From NCBI GenBank assembly GCA_022885665.1, contig JAGQDJ010000248.1:88706-152705 (forward strand): a DNA stretch of 64,000 nucleotides, in the 5' to 3' direction. Made by a program: the position numbers and the translations under genes. The notes beneath the pieces are model-generated. The model saw only the letters and a program-made list of their open reading frames with translations, ran no database searches and was not told the origin of the DNA. How positions within the stretch are numbered: the stretch's first letter is position 1; the number at the start of each line of letters is the position of its first letter. Shown piece by piece: positions 24,158 to 35,543 of this stretch. The DNA is from Triops longicaudatus (taxonomy: Eukaryota > Arthropoda > Branchiopoda > Notostraca > Triopsidae).

Positions 24158-27100
24158 TTAATGCGAGATAGCAATTTCGGAGAAAAACGACAGTATATCA
24201 TTAATAGAAAATTCCAACGAAATCAACGCACCAGGGTAACACCGTTCAATCATATCTTCCAAGGCTTTATACTGACAAATAAACAAATCTTGCATTTCCC
24301 TCCAAACCACCTAATAAAAAGTTAAAAAGTAATTATTTCGCTCTTCAATAATTAATAAAAATCTCATACTTGTAAGAGCGTCGAATCTTCTGACAAATGT
24401 TTCTCAACTTTCTTGTACAAAGCATCCAAACCTTTTTTAACTTCTTTGCCCGGATACATAGCAATAACTTTGCGCAATTCTTGCTTGCTAAACATGACCT
24501 GGTAGCCAACTTCGGACTCTTTCACTCCTTGTGCTACTTTGGCTTGCACTCCATCGAAGAAATGCTACAAGATCAGACGTTAATAAGACAATTATATACT
24601 AAGAAAATTCTTCGGTGCATACATTAAGTTTTTCCAGCGGTCTGCCAAAATATTGAACTACGTAGGCTTTCAGTGCGTCACTGTAACGTTGCTTAGCTTC
24701 TTTCTTTTCGGCATCCAGAACCCCGATTTTCAATTCAGACAACATTGCATTCAAGCGATGATAATTTTCTACATCAGAACAAAAGTCCTTACTGAAGTAA
24801 TTTTTCGTGTTTTTGTTAAAAAGAAATTTACCCATTTTAATAACTTCAGGCGGAGTTTTGGAATGCTCATTAGCCAATTTGGGAATGACTTCAAACATTT
24901 CTCGAATTAGTCGCACGTACCATTTATCAAGATCGACACGACGGTCAGAGCCTCTGAATATCTCTTCTGCTGTGTTTGCAAATTCCTACGAAGAAACGAA
25001 ATGCAATTTTTAAAAAATCTGCACAAAACAAATAGTGTTACAGATTTATTAATTAGAACGAATTATGATGTACAACAAACGTGCAACGTGTACAAAAACA
25101 CTAGGATTAATATTATTTCAAAAAATCAAACGGTTTAAGCTTGCTTAAAGTACATTACATTGCGTATTACTAGTACTGTAAAATTCTCAAAAACTAATAA
25201 AAAAAAAATAAATAAGAAAAATAAATACAAAAAAAGACAGTGTGTATTCGGAAAAAATGGTAAATACTGTACCGCAAAATTTGAGACAAATGGCAGAATT
25301 CCGCATCGATGTCTTTTTGGGGGCTTGCTCTCTTGAATGGATTTCAACTGTGCTTGCATAAAGCGATCAAACGTGCGCTTGACTTGTACCAACGCACTCC
25401 CAAACGCCATGCTCAAAAATGAACCGGTATCTTGTGCCGACATGACGTGCTGACCCAATCGCACAAGAACGTAGAATGAGTAGCTGTCAAAGATGCAAAA
25501 GATAATTTCAGTTTAAAATATGTTGAAAGAAACACAATAAAGTTTCGTTTACTCACTACCAATCAACCCTCTCGTATGTTGAAATGAAAGCAAGTAACTC
25601 GGATTCCAAAACGTTAAATAACTTGCCCATTATCTTGCGCATTTCCTCATTGGCCAGTTTCTCGGGCGTTTTCGCTACAGTCACCGGTCCTTCCTATCAG
25701 AAAGACGAAGAGTGTACCAACTGAATAAGAGATCATGAATACTCTATTTTTTAAAAAACTAAGAAATCCAATAAAAGTGCTTTAGTCGTCAAAATATCCT
25801 AGAGGTCATTTCAATCAGTTTTCAACGTTAAAGTAACCTAATGAAAATTACTTACATTGCTTAAGCTTTCTAATTGGAAGAAGGCTACACAAAATTCCTG
25901 CTCGCTCAAACAAATCGGCTCTAACTCCGTAAGTACAGATTCCAAGAGCTCGTCCAAGCGTTTACGGTCTCCTGATTCAAGATCCGAGACCCAAAACTCG
26001 GGTTCCAAGCCCAGCAGGCATTGTTGCGCTGTCTGAGCACCCGTTCCGGCATTACCTGCTCCTTGGCCACGTTTGGTCGCAGAGCCACTTCCACCAGAGC
26101 TGCCTGTTTCGGAACCCGAGTCGCTTCCCCTAACTGAAGGAGGAGCAGAGTGAAAAAAAAACTTTGTTGAAAGATACATTTTTCGCAGTTACATGATTAC
26201 TTACGCTTCTTTTCTTTAATTGTAATGACTTTGAGTTTTGCTTCTTCGAAAAAAGTGCGGATATCACGCTCGTAAAGTTTGGATAGTGAAGACGTGTAAA
26301 CTTTAATAAGCTCGTCGTAAGTTCGGCGATCCATGGCTTTCAACCAATGCATAAGTTCAGTATAGGGAGCTAAATCTGAATGCAAGTGAGAGTGTTTGGG
26401 AATGCTTAGATTAGAAGTGCGCGAACTTTGGCTCGTAGTATCACCGACATCGTTCCCCTACAGCAAAAACCATTGATTAATTAGAATAAGGCAAATTTGA
26501 AGCAGGAAGCGTTTTTACTAAGTGTATAAAGAGGTTGTTGAGGTGCCGTGCCACACTGGCACTAAATTTGGCTCGCCATTTCTCAAATCGCCGCTTCTGG
26601 TCCTGTACGGCAGCCAAACGCTCCAAACCTGGTGATAATTCCACGTTCATGACACGCTGCAAAGCCTGTGCAGCGGAAATCGCGTTATGGAGACCGACTG
26701 GATTAGTCAAATCCGCGTCAATAAGCGCCATTTGATGCTGGTGCGACATATCAAGCTGCGTCTGTTAGTGGATAAAGGACAACATCTCATTTTGCGCTAT
26801 TTTACTCAACCATTTTACTCGTTAATTTTTTAAAGATTACTTGGTAGTTGACTCATGTTCAATTAACTACTTAAAGAATAAATTATTCCCTTGTTCTTTC
26901 ACTGTGTTTGCTTTCGCCTCCTTAGTTTATCATTTTTGTTCAGTCATTATTAATTTTACGCTTTTATACTTGCTTTATAACACTTAATATTTTAGTTTTA
27001 CTTACGATAAGATTGTTTAGTTCAGCTAAGAGTTTCCTGTTGTTATTATTTGCAGTTTCGAGTGACACATTCTTATCGCCAACTGACGACTTGGCGACAC

Positions 27101-28366
27101 GTGCTTGTTGCAGAATATTTTCATATGTGACTAGTCTCGTTTCAATTTTGGCAGCTTCCAACTCGGCTGCGTTGATTAACTCCAAAAGTTGCATGACTTG
27201 GTCTTCGGAACCCATCAAACTATGAATATTTGCCTACAAGCAAACCAAACTTGAAAAACACATTTTATACAAAATTTGACTTTCAAATCTGTCTTAAAAT
27301 AAGACAAACAAAGTAACAGGTGCAGAAAAGGGAAAATATGTTACCCCATCCAGCATGGATAATTCTTTTGCCAAATATCCCGTGAATGCTTCTGCATTCG
27401 CTATCGCACTTTCGGTATGACTGAGTAAACGCTCTAAGTCGTGTTCTTCTTTGTCGGTCAAAGGTTGATATTCTTCTTCGGGAATTATACCATCGAAGGA
27501 GCCCCCCTCTTTGCTGAACGACTCGGCAGTTAGGGACTGCGTAGCTTCGTTTAAAACACTCTGGGGAACGTTCCGGAACACTGACGTTTGTTTGGGCAAA
27601 TACTTCTCACATAACTAAACAAAATAGGAAAGTAAAAAGTACGAAAATAACCAAGCAGAATATGCTGACTAATTTTAAAAAATCACACTTTTGACAAAAC
27701 GGCGAAGAACAGCAAGCGTTCTTGTGCATTACTAGCCTCCCATTTGTAGATTTTGTCAAGATGTAAATCGAACTCCAGTGTTTCCTAAAATATAATTTTT
27801 CATTAGCTTTAATATTCACTAAAAATATTTGTGAAATCTTATAAATTGCATTCATGTCTCGGTTTTATGGTCAAGGGCTTCAAATGTGATTTGTTCTGAA
27901 ATACCCACTGTGTCCGTTAAATTAAATTTCCTTTGCCCTTTCTTTGAGATTGAGACGAAAGAAGAGGACAGTATGTAACAACTTGTCTGTAGAGCTGAGA
28001 CGTTAAATGTGTTTCATAAAAATAAATGCATTAATTTACTTTGCTCGGATTTTTCCCATCAACAGCTTTGAGTTCCGGTAAGGCCCATGACTTCTGTTTC
28101 TTGTACACGCTCTTATCCGTCTTCTTAACCTAATTAACAATTATATTTTATTTTCGCGGCTCATTCAATACTGTGCAAAATTATTCACTTTTGGACTTAC
28201 TTACTTGGCAAATGGTAGCACAACTATTTTTGTCATGACTAATTGCAACGCATAAAAAGGACGATTTCTTCTTTTTGTTTGCTTTGGTGACATGTATCAC
28301 ACCCACTAATCTTTCATCTGTTGGACCAAAGACGTCTCTCTGCAGGCTGTGGCGAATTGTAGCCAT
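24158..28366 (-). CDS. EXOC1: Exocyst complex component 1 (Sec3), complete
   Basis: Thirteen exons join in frame: 28205-28366, 28040-28129, 27689-27784, 27345-27614, 27006-27233, 26519-26761, 26205-26457, 25856-26133, 25557-25693, 25273-25483, 24623-24985, 24370-24564 and 24158-24310. They give 892 aa, against about 894 in human EXOC1. All introns are GT-AG. Residues about 20-115 form the Sec3-type PH-like, phosphoinositide-binding domain, with a polybasic KANKKKK. Residues about 115-290 hold the acidic linker and coiled coil (DGANIHSLMGSEDQV). The C-terminal CATCHR-like helical region contains RCGILPFVSNFAEFA, EAEKKEAKQ, HFFDGVQAKVAQG and KQELRKVI. The protein is an exocyst subunit that tethers secretory vesicles to the plasma membrane with Rho/Rab GTPases. 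The start is the first ATG and matches family N-termini. It is divergently paired with TRAPPC2. Confidence 0.97.
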
Positions 28367-28787
28367 AATTAGTCAGAAAAACAACAGAAATTCCGTGGGT
28401 AGTTTGTTTACTTTCCCACGGATAAACAGATTCTCAGAAGGGGTGTTTCACTAAGGTATCTTAAATCTTACTAGATGGCGGGGAAAGTAATGCAAAACCT
28501 TTATAAAATATACTACAAATTTAGATATAATAATTTTTATTTGTAGTTAATATATGAAATTTGAAGAATCACTGACATCATATTAGGCAATCTCTTAGAT
28601 AGTGTGGTGTCTCTATAACCTATTGTGTCTTTCTTACTTGTGGTAAGATGATTTTCCAGCGTTCAAATTAGACTGCTTGACTCTTACTAGATGGCGATCT
28701 AGTCTCAAAATCTGAACTTGAATTCATGGAAAATAAAATAAAAGTGTCAACATCCATTCTTAAACCGAAAGAATTTTCATCTAAAAA
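28367..28787. promoter_or_regulatory. bidirectional promoter between EXOC1 and TRAPPC2
   Basis: Only 421 bases separate the two divergent start codons, so both core promoters must lie here unless a distant leader exon exists. The 15-mer TCTTACTAGATGGCG occurs twice, at 28466-28480 and 28682-28696, in the same orientation. The copies lie about 100 and 92 bases from the EXOC1 and TRAPPC2 start codons. The TAGATGGCG core resembles both YY1-type (AAGATGGCG) and arthropod CTCF-type sites. No TATA box is evident, as expected for housekeeping genes. Confidence 0.75.
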
Positions 28788-29345
28788 ATGTCCGGAAACT
28801 ATTATTTTGTGATAGTTGGGCATCATGATAATCCGTTATTTGAAATGGAATTTGCACCTGTGAATAAGGAAGCGAAGGTAAATTAAGACTGAACGTGAAC
28901 AGAGGAAATGGGTTTGAACTGTAAATACTTCATCCATTTTTTTTTAGAAAGAAGATCACAGACATTTGAGTCAGTTTATCGCCCATGCCTCATTAGATTT
29001 AGTCGATGAGCATATGTGGGCCACGAATGCCATGTATTTGAAAATTGTGGACAAATTTAATGAATGGTTTGTGTCCGCCTTCGTTACAGCCAGTAGAATA
29101 CGTTTTCTCATTCTCCATGACGTGAAAAATGAAGATGGAATTAAAAACTTTTTCACTGAGATGTACGAAACCTACATAAAGGTAAAATCTGGATTGATTG
29201 TCTTAGATTTGACGTAATTTATTTATTTATTTTTTTCCCATTCTAGCATTCCATGAATCCTTTTTACGAGATTAATACTCCAATAAAATCATCGGGTTTT
29301 GAAAAAAAGTCACAGTTTTATGGGAGAAAATACCTCACCGGCTAA
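28788..29345 (+). CDS. TRAPPC2: TRAPPC2 (sedlin, Trs20), trafficking protein particle subunit 2
   Basis: Exons 28788-28877, 28948-29181 and 29247-29345 join in phase 0 to 140 aa, the same length as human sedlin. The product starts MSGNYYFVIVGHHDNPLFE, continues with the longin-fold core HLSQFIAHASLDLVDEHMW and RIRFLILHD, and ends FYEINTPIKSSGFEKK. Introns are 69 and 65 bases with good GT-AG ends. In TRAPP complexes this small cytosolic subunit acts in tethering and Rab activation for ER-Golgi traffic. Its divergent neighbour EXOC1 is also a tethering-complex subunit. The stop codon and conserved C-terminus are present; no consensus AATAAA follows closely. Confidence 0.97.
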
Positions 29346-30585
29346 AAATTCTAGTGTTCAGTTAAGGGGACGAAAAAGTCAAAGGTCGAGTGAACATCCA
29401 ATTGTAATTTCGTTTTATGTTTAAATATATTTATTGCACATGGGTACGTTTATATCTTCCTACGAAAGTGAAAGTCAGGGTTTGGTTTGAATTTATGAAA
29501 GGGGGAAGGAAATAGACTAGACAGCACAGAATATAGATAGCAATTTAAATTGGCGTGTACTCGTTGATAGAAACATTGACATATCCGAACATTAGAACAT
29601 CTCGTGCATGAACTTCTTTAAGCTTCCTTGAATGTACAAGGTAAAACTAAATATATTTCTTGCTTAGACTTGCGATTTCTACATGCTTAATTCGGTCTTG
29701 ATTTGTACTGCTCTTTTTGACACGCTTTCTGTGAAAAAAAAGCAATACATCATTTCCATGACTTCTATCGAATTGCAGCGAGGCCGACGGCTACGCGAGG
29801 ACGGGTTTCAAAGTAGTTCATAAACTAGGAATCTAGTATTGAAACTGACTGTCCTAAGATATGGTACTATCGTGACTTCTAGAATTTTTCGCTATCGGTC
29901 CGTGACAAACTCAGATAAAATTCGCGTCTAAGCTAATCCACGACACCCTTTTAAAGAGTACAACCACATAAAATGTGTAAATACAACATATGGAAATCCT
30001 GTCTGAGAGGTACCCCACACTAAAAAATTAGCGAATTCTGTTTCAGTCTATTTGTTGTTTCACAAGAAGCACTGCAGCAAATACAGTCGATCCCGACTGC
30101 AGGGATTAACTACATGAAACCTTTAAAAAGTCGGACTATCTTGCCTGGAAAAAAGTGTTACAGAGTCTGCGTTTACGAAACGATTTCTTTTGAAACAAGT
30201 ATTTCCTGTACTCAGTTTCTGCAAATTTATAGATCTCCACGGCACATCTTCCGTTACTTGAAGTTATGCTCATGACCAACATAGAGCCTTCGAACAACAT
30301 TCCCAGTCAGGCTAATTAACCAACTCGCATGATAAGTTAAAAGAAACGTCGTCTAAAATAGGACCTACATTTTTCATCCGTAGCATGTGAAAAAGCTTTT
30401 CCTGGAATTTCGCGAACGTAGTTCCTTCGCTTCGCGATCTCCGACATTCCCGTCGGTGATTCATGCGGAGGATAAAGAAAATTATTTTCTATTTATAAAA
30501 TCTGTAAAATTGTAAGGAAAGTCCCTCCGACATGTACGAATTCATGTACGAAAATGGTACTATATAGTTTTCTTGAACGATCGTC
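29346..30585. other. intergenic, nothing recognised
   Basis: This is the 3' flank of TRAPPC2 followed by sequence without a supported gene. Short open frames are frequent but lack homology and splice logic. No transposon end was recognised. Confidence 0.5.
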
Positions 30586-30593
30586 TTACGTAA
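30586..30593. promoter_or_regulatory. palindromic bZIP site TTACGTAA
   Basis: A perfect TTACGTAA palindrome, the optimal site for C/EBP- and PAR-type bZIP proteins, about 490 bases upstream of the first uORF of PPP1R15. It may occur by chance, but a full CRE lies 60 bases away. Confidence 0.35.
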
Positions 30594-30652
30594 TGCGTTT
30601 TCGGGGACTTTCTATCCCCTTACGCAGCATTTTTCCGCTCACTCATTGTTTG

Positions 30653-30660
30653 TGACGTCA
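30653..30660. promoter_or_regulatory. full CRE/ATF palindrome TGACGTCA
   Basis: A perfect 8-bp TGACGTCA lies 418 bases upstream of the first uORF. Mammalian PPP1R15A is induced through an ATF/CRE-type element, so this is a reasonable regulatory candidate. The transcription start is not known, so the distance to the promoter is uncertain. Confidence 0.4.
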
Positions 30661-31015
30661 TCGAGCTTGGTAGCTCCACCCTTTTAATTCCCGCTTGAAT
30701 CCTGTCCCCACCCACGGTAGAACGTTGCTTCATGCTTGCTACAAAATGGCGATAGTCTATAAACATATGTAGTACAGGGAAAGAGAATGTCACCATTCTT
30801 TTGCCAAGTTGGAACACATTTCATCAATTAAACGCAATTTTGCCAAAGCGCCATAGGTGTTGAACACAGTTTTGGTTACAAGTGAACTTTAATACGTGTT
30901 TGTTGTCAGAAAATTGTTAGCCCTAACACATCGACGCCAGTTTGTCAGGTACACCACCGGAGATAACAAGGTTATCGTGCCGTCATAAACTGTACGTGTT
31001 ACGGTTACAATTTCC

Positions 31016-31024
31016 ATTGCATCA
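31016..31024. promoter_or_regulatory. ATF4-C/EBP composite (CARE/AARE) ATTGCATCA
   Basis: ATTGCATCA (reverse TGATGCAAT) matches the C/EBP-ATF response element through which ATF4 activates stress genes such as CHOP. It lies about 55-60 bases before the first uORF ATG of PPP1R15, a known class of ATF4 target. Position and gene identity together make it more credible than a random 9-mer. Confidence 0.5.
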
Positions 31025-31077
31025 GCTTCCAACAATCGCTAAATCTAATATATTTTAGGTTAAACTCGGAAAACATA

Positions 31078-31263
31078 ATGGAAAATATAGCTCGATTGAG
31101 CTGTGGCAAAGGATTTAACAAGATTCACACGATTTTGCCTTTGGAAATCTACCTCAGTTGGAATCAGACGCCAGCACTGTCCATAATTGCGTTAAATATT
31201 GCCAAGTTTCATTGTTACGAACATCTTGGCGTCAGAAAGTGGTCCACGTCTTTCAACGTTTAA
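31078..31263 (+). promoter_or_regulatory. upstream ORF 1 of PPP1R15 (61 codons)
   Basis: The ATG at 31078 has A at -3 and G at +4, a strong initiation context, and the frame stops at 31261-31263, 112 bases before the main ATG. The peptide has no recognisable homology. A good splice acceptor (TATTTTAG, ending 31058) lies just upstream and may close a leader intron. In vertebrates PPP1R15 translation is controlled by leader uORFs and stays active when eIF2alpha is phosphorylated. Confidence 0.45.
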
Positions 31264-31314
31264 AAAATCTATTAAAACTGTTTTTACAATTCATTGAAGT
31301 GTCTTACACGAACA

Positions 31315-31323
31315 ATGGAGTAG
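31315..31323 (+). promoter_or_regulatory. minimal upstream ORF 2 of PPP1R15 (ATG GAG TAG)
   Basis: A two-codon uORF in strong context (A at -3, G at +4) ends 52 bases before the main start. Between 31059 and 31375 only two ATGs occur, this one and uORF1. Such very short uORFs can act as stalling or reinitiation elements. Confidence 0.4.
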
Positions 31324-31375
31324 CAGAGTTATCCTTGGACTTACTCACCCGGGCCCAGTAAGCTAAAAAAACAAC

Positions 31376-34300
31376 ATGGCCAATTGGAAAAACACAAATT
31401 CATTCCGTCCGCGGGATTACGGGCCCAAAGTTGACTATTACGTCAGAAACCTTAACGACAGACAGCCGTTTAGACAGCTTTTCAGTCAAGTGTCGCTCCA
31501 GCCACCGTCAAATGGTCCCTCGAGCCAGAAAACTTGGCGAATGTGTCGGTCCACGTCAGCTCCGAACAGCTTTGGCCCACAGGCTCCAACACGGCCTAAG
31601 AATTTGCAAATTTTTGGTTGCCAGCCAGCTCCACCGCCGCCGATTTTTGTAGTAGGCGGCTTTGTAGGGAGCAAAAGTCAAGAGAAGACTTCAAACCCAC
31701 TTGAAGTTATTATAACCAACCTGATTGCGTGGAATGCGGAGTTCTTGCAAGCTTCAGGGGGCGGCAACCGGCAGTCGGGGCAAGATTCCGTCTTACTCCA
31801 AACGCCACATACGCTCAATGGTAACAAGAATAGCCCTTTGGAGAAGCAGATGAGTTACCGAGATGCTGTAAAGCTCTCAACGTCAGACTCAAGTGACCTA
31901 ACACCAAATTTGGAGTCAGATTCGACTGGGAATTCCAAAACGTGTCCGGAAGCGATTCTGGAACAAGTATTGACGGAAAGCTCTTCTACTCAGGTGTCGA
32001 CGCCCGTAAAGCTGACGTTAGAATTGCCAAAGCCTGGGACTACTTCAAGGAGAGCAACGGAAGTGTTTAGGGACAGTAGAACTAACAGCGAATGCTCATC
32101 AGATGGCAGTTGGGCAAGTTTTGATTGTCCGACCGCGGGATCGGGGGCGGATTTCTGTGAGAACCCGTTTTTAAAGCAAATTCTTGGGAATGATATTTCC
32201 GACGACGACAGTAGCGAAGCTGAAGAGGAAGAAGAAGAGAACCAGGAAATGAAACTTACCTCGGAAGCGTTAAATAACTCATTCTCATCGTCGTCCGGGT
32301 CTGAACATACTTTAGAGGACGATGAGAATGAAATGGAGTGTTTGGGGGAAGGTTTCGTGGATACGAAAAAGTGGCACGGTAGAGAAGGAAGAGGCGTTGC
32401 TTTGTCTCCGATTCTACCTCCGAAAGACTCGTTTGCTTCTCCCGAAGGATTCAAAGGTTTGTGGGAAGCGCCACCACCTCAGTCTAGAGGCGTGGTTTGT
32501 TTTGCCATTGATTTCGATTCAAGTGATAGTGAAGCTGAAGAGGAGGATTACGATTCCATGGATGACGAAGGTGAGGAGCAGGGGGAAGGACAAGGAATAG
32601 ACCCAGAGAGTGAAGCTATGGAAGAAAGAGTCCGTCTAGCCAATGAACGCTGGGAAAGTGGACTTAACTGTGATGACGATGATGATGTAGATTCTGCCCA
32701 TCAGCGATCTCGTACTAAAGTAATTTTTTCATATTATTTTGATGTCTCTTTACGAGGATTACATTAAGGAAAACTGGAAACCTCCCAATTATATTTATTT
32801 ACTTATTTTGTAGTAGTTTTATTTATGTATAAATCAATTTTTTACTCTATCTTTTATAACTGCATATAGTAGTTGCACATTTTGTTTAATTGTACAGTTC
32901 CTATTTTTGTTTTAATAACACTTAATAGACTGTAATTCCAATAGGCCGGGAAAAAAGAGAAATCTATGAAAGAGACTCTCAGCCACATCTTTGACGTGAT
33001 ATTGCACTTTACACGTGATAGCGTTTTCCCTGGCAATCCGGGTTGTCTTTTGTACCCGGTTTAAACTGCATGGCAAAATATCTTTCAGTAAGACAAGTGT
33101 GTTTGACAAAGTTAGAAACGCGTTTTGTAGAGAGCAGTGGGACAGGGAGTGTGGTCCATTGGATCACTGGCCAATAGGGCAGCGCAAAGCACTCAGGTGT
33201 TGTTTTTCAGTGCCAGTCAGGCATTCCGTAGTTGGAAACGTCCTTGTCCGATATTTCGGCGCTGCGACTGCGCGTGGCTCTCGGGTTCTATGACAGAAAG
33301 GCAATGCATGTAATGTTGTGTAACTACCATCGTTTCAATGTTTTCATCAGCCATGAAAGAAATTTTGTCCGGCAGGTAGTAGACGAAGCGGTTGTCGTGA
33401 CCAGAACTGTAATAAAACTATGGACGTAACTGTTAAATGCACGAAATACTGCTAGCGATGCGCGTCTTATTTAAATTGGTCATTGTCTAGTAATCACAGT
33501 ATCACTTACAAAACAAGCTGAAATAGATAACGTGCAGATTATGCTTGTCGCGGAATATCATTAGTAACATTGACTATTATCGCGCCAGGGTTTACCGTGT
33601 TTCAAGTTTCATTTTTGAGTAATGCAGAGAAACGTAACAAAGCACGTTCACATAGAGTACATAGTTTCTGCTGTGCCTACTTTCATTGTCACGTGCAGCC
33701 TTGTTTCGCAGAAAGGGTGATAGCTCATTTTAAGAAGTATTAAATTTGTTTCACTTTTTTATTGCCCGAGTAATAACACGGAACTGCGTATTTAAAATCG
33801 TGCTTCAGGTTCACGCGTCTTCATTAAAAAAGGACCATGTTTCAACTTAATACAAAACTTGGCGATAGCGTACTTGAGTTGCGATGAACTCAGTTGGGTA
33901 AATGACTGCCTGAACTTAAAATTCCATCGGACGGACCGGTGTAACAAGTTTTCGCCAAAACAAGTTAAACTAAAACGAAAAACGTTAGGTTTTGTTAGAT
34001 TCACGATTTTCTTAGTCTGCGGAAGGGGGTCACTGTTACAGTTATGTGGCCAATATAAACCAAAATTTACATGAAATAATATAAAAAGTTGTATACTTCC
34101 GCGTTTAGTTCCGCTCGCCTGTTGATTAGGGGAAAAAAGATAAAAAGATGAGCAAGCGAAGTTAATCAGAGCATTCAAAAGAGTGAAGCTCTTTCTGTGG
34201 AATGCTATTAAAACTTAAAACTGTTCTGCTTTTATAATGATGGCTGAAATGTAGTGTACGACTTTCAGTTTTTTTTTTTTTATTTTACCGTCGATGCGAG

Positions 34301-34908
34301 TCACGAGCATTACCGTCTTTCTGTTAAAATAGGCAGTCGTCTCATTTACGAGAATAGTTGTTACCCTGACCGATCTACCGTGTGTGAAACATTCACCATC
34401 TCGTACTGTATGCAAGTAGTGTAAGTACAAAGGTAAGAGTAAAACATTGTACAGGATAGATTCAGACTTAAAACCGCCGCCGGCTATGTATAAGCAAGCT
34501 TGTCCTACCTCTATTTTGCAAGTATTTAAACTTTACTCGGAAAAAGGTAAACGTTGGTAAACGACGGCAAGAAATTCGTTGAACAGAAAAGGTTCTTCTC
34601 TTCCCGAAAAACTTCCTAACGGTGTTTTTTGATTATTTTAGGTGGCTTTCGCGCCTGAGGAAAATTTGATCGAAATTTTTGTATTGCTGGACCTGGATTT
34701 GGCCTACCAGGCAGCTCGCAAAGGAGAATGGGAAACGTATGCCTTAGACCGCCAACATTTTCGGTCCCGGATCAACTCCTTGGCACCTGTCCTAGAACCT
34801 ATTTTGCACCCTGATCACCGCCGTGAAGTTTATCAGCGTCTGACCCAAGAGTCCCCTTTGGAAACTAATACCGAATTCAATAATCAATGCAACCAAAATC
34901 CTAGCTGA
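31376..34908 (+). CDS. PPP1R15: PPP1R15 (GADD34/CReP) eIF2alpha phosphatase regulatory subunit
   Basis: Exons 31376-32719 and 34642-34908 join in phase 0 to 536 aa across a 1922-base intron. The join recreates TKVAFAPEEN, so the PP1-binding RVxF-type motif KVAF (residues 448-451) spans the splice site, with K from exon 1 and VAF from exon 2. Downstream, GEWETYALDRQHFRSR (W478) matches the PPP1R15 block that holds the PP1-actin complex on eIF2alpha. Residues about 260-440 are acidic (DDDSSEAEEEEEE, DSSDSEAEEEDYDS), and the N-terminal part is Ser/Pro-rich and disordered. The protein recruits PP1 to dephosphorylate eIF2alpha and restart translation after stress, usually at the ER. The chosen ATG has A at -3 and G at +4, with an in-frame stop just upstream. 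An alternative 5' exon (about 31158-31357 spliced to 31486) would replace the first 37 residues. Identity rests on the C-terminal module. Confidence 0.87.
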
Positions 34909-35543
34909 GCTTATTTAAGTTACACTGTTGTAATGTATACACGGATTAAAAAAAAACGGAGCACTTATGCAAAGTTTCGTAAATACAAAAAACTTGGGAT
35001 GAGAAACGTGTGGAATTTTAGTTCGTAAATTCTTGGATGAAGGCACGTTTTTTGTACTTGACAAAGGTATTGAATGTTGAAGCTTAGCTTCTCTAAAAAT
35101 ATTTTTCCCTTGGGCGATTTAGAAGAAAGCCAAGGTGAAGGTAAAATCCCATTTGTTGATCTTTAGGAGGCGTCAGAGGAAGGAAAAAAGGGACCAGAGC
35201 CAGTGTCCCGAGAAAAGCACTACGAGGATGAATTTCTTGTATAGTTGGCACTTGCTTAGTCGGTAGTCTCGGTTTAGATCAGGCAAGGTGTGTTGCGGGA
35301 GAGGAAGTGGTGTTGCTTGATGTGAGGACGGAACAGGTATCAACATTTTATTTTTCATTAAAAGATGAGAGGACAGCACATATACTGTACCACAGTATAA
35401 GTTTCTTTCTGAAGTGTTGGTGAGTGTGCGAACATATTTGGTTCTTGCCCGTTCATTCTATGTGTAATCCGAGGTAGTTTGTTCACCAGTTCCCAAATTT
35501 CCCTTTGTAGTGCGTGGCTTGCAAGTAACCTACCGGAAACCCA
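34909..35543. other. intergenic between PPP1R15 and the first lipase
   Basis: No gene is seen. A TATA-like GTATAAG lies near 35395. A possible leader intron (GTGAGT near 35425, acceptor ending near 35510) could belong to the lipase at 35544, but this is weak. Confidence 0.35.

Noticed and set aside
31990..32454. 154-codon minus-strand frame
   Set aside because: Antisense shadow of the acidic region of PPP1R15; the Ser runs mirror the GAA/GAT-rich coding strand.
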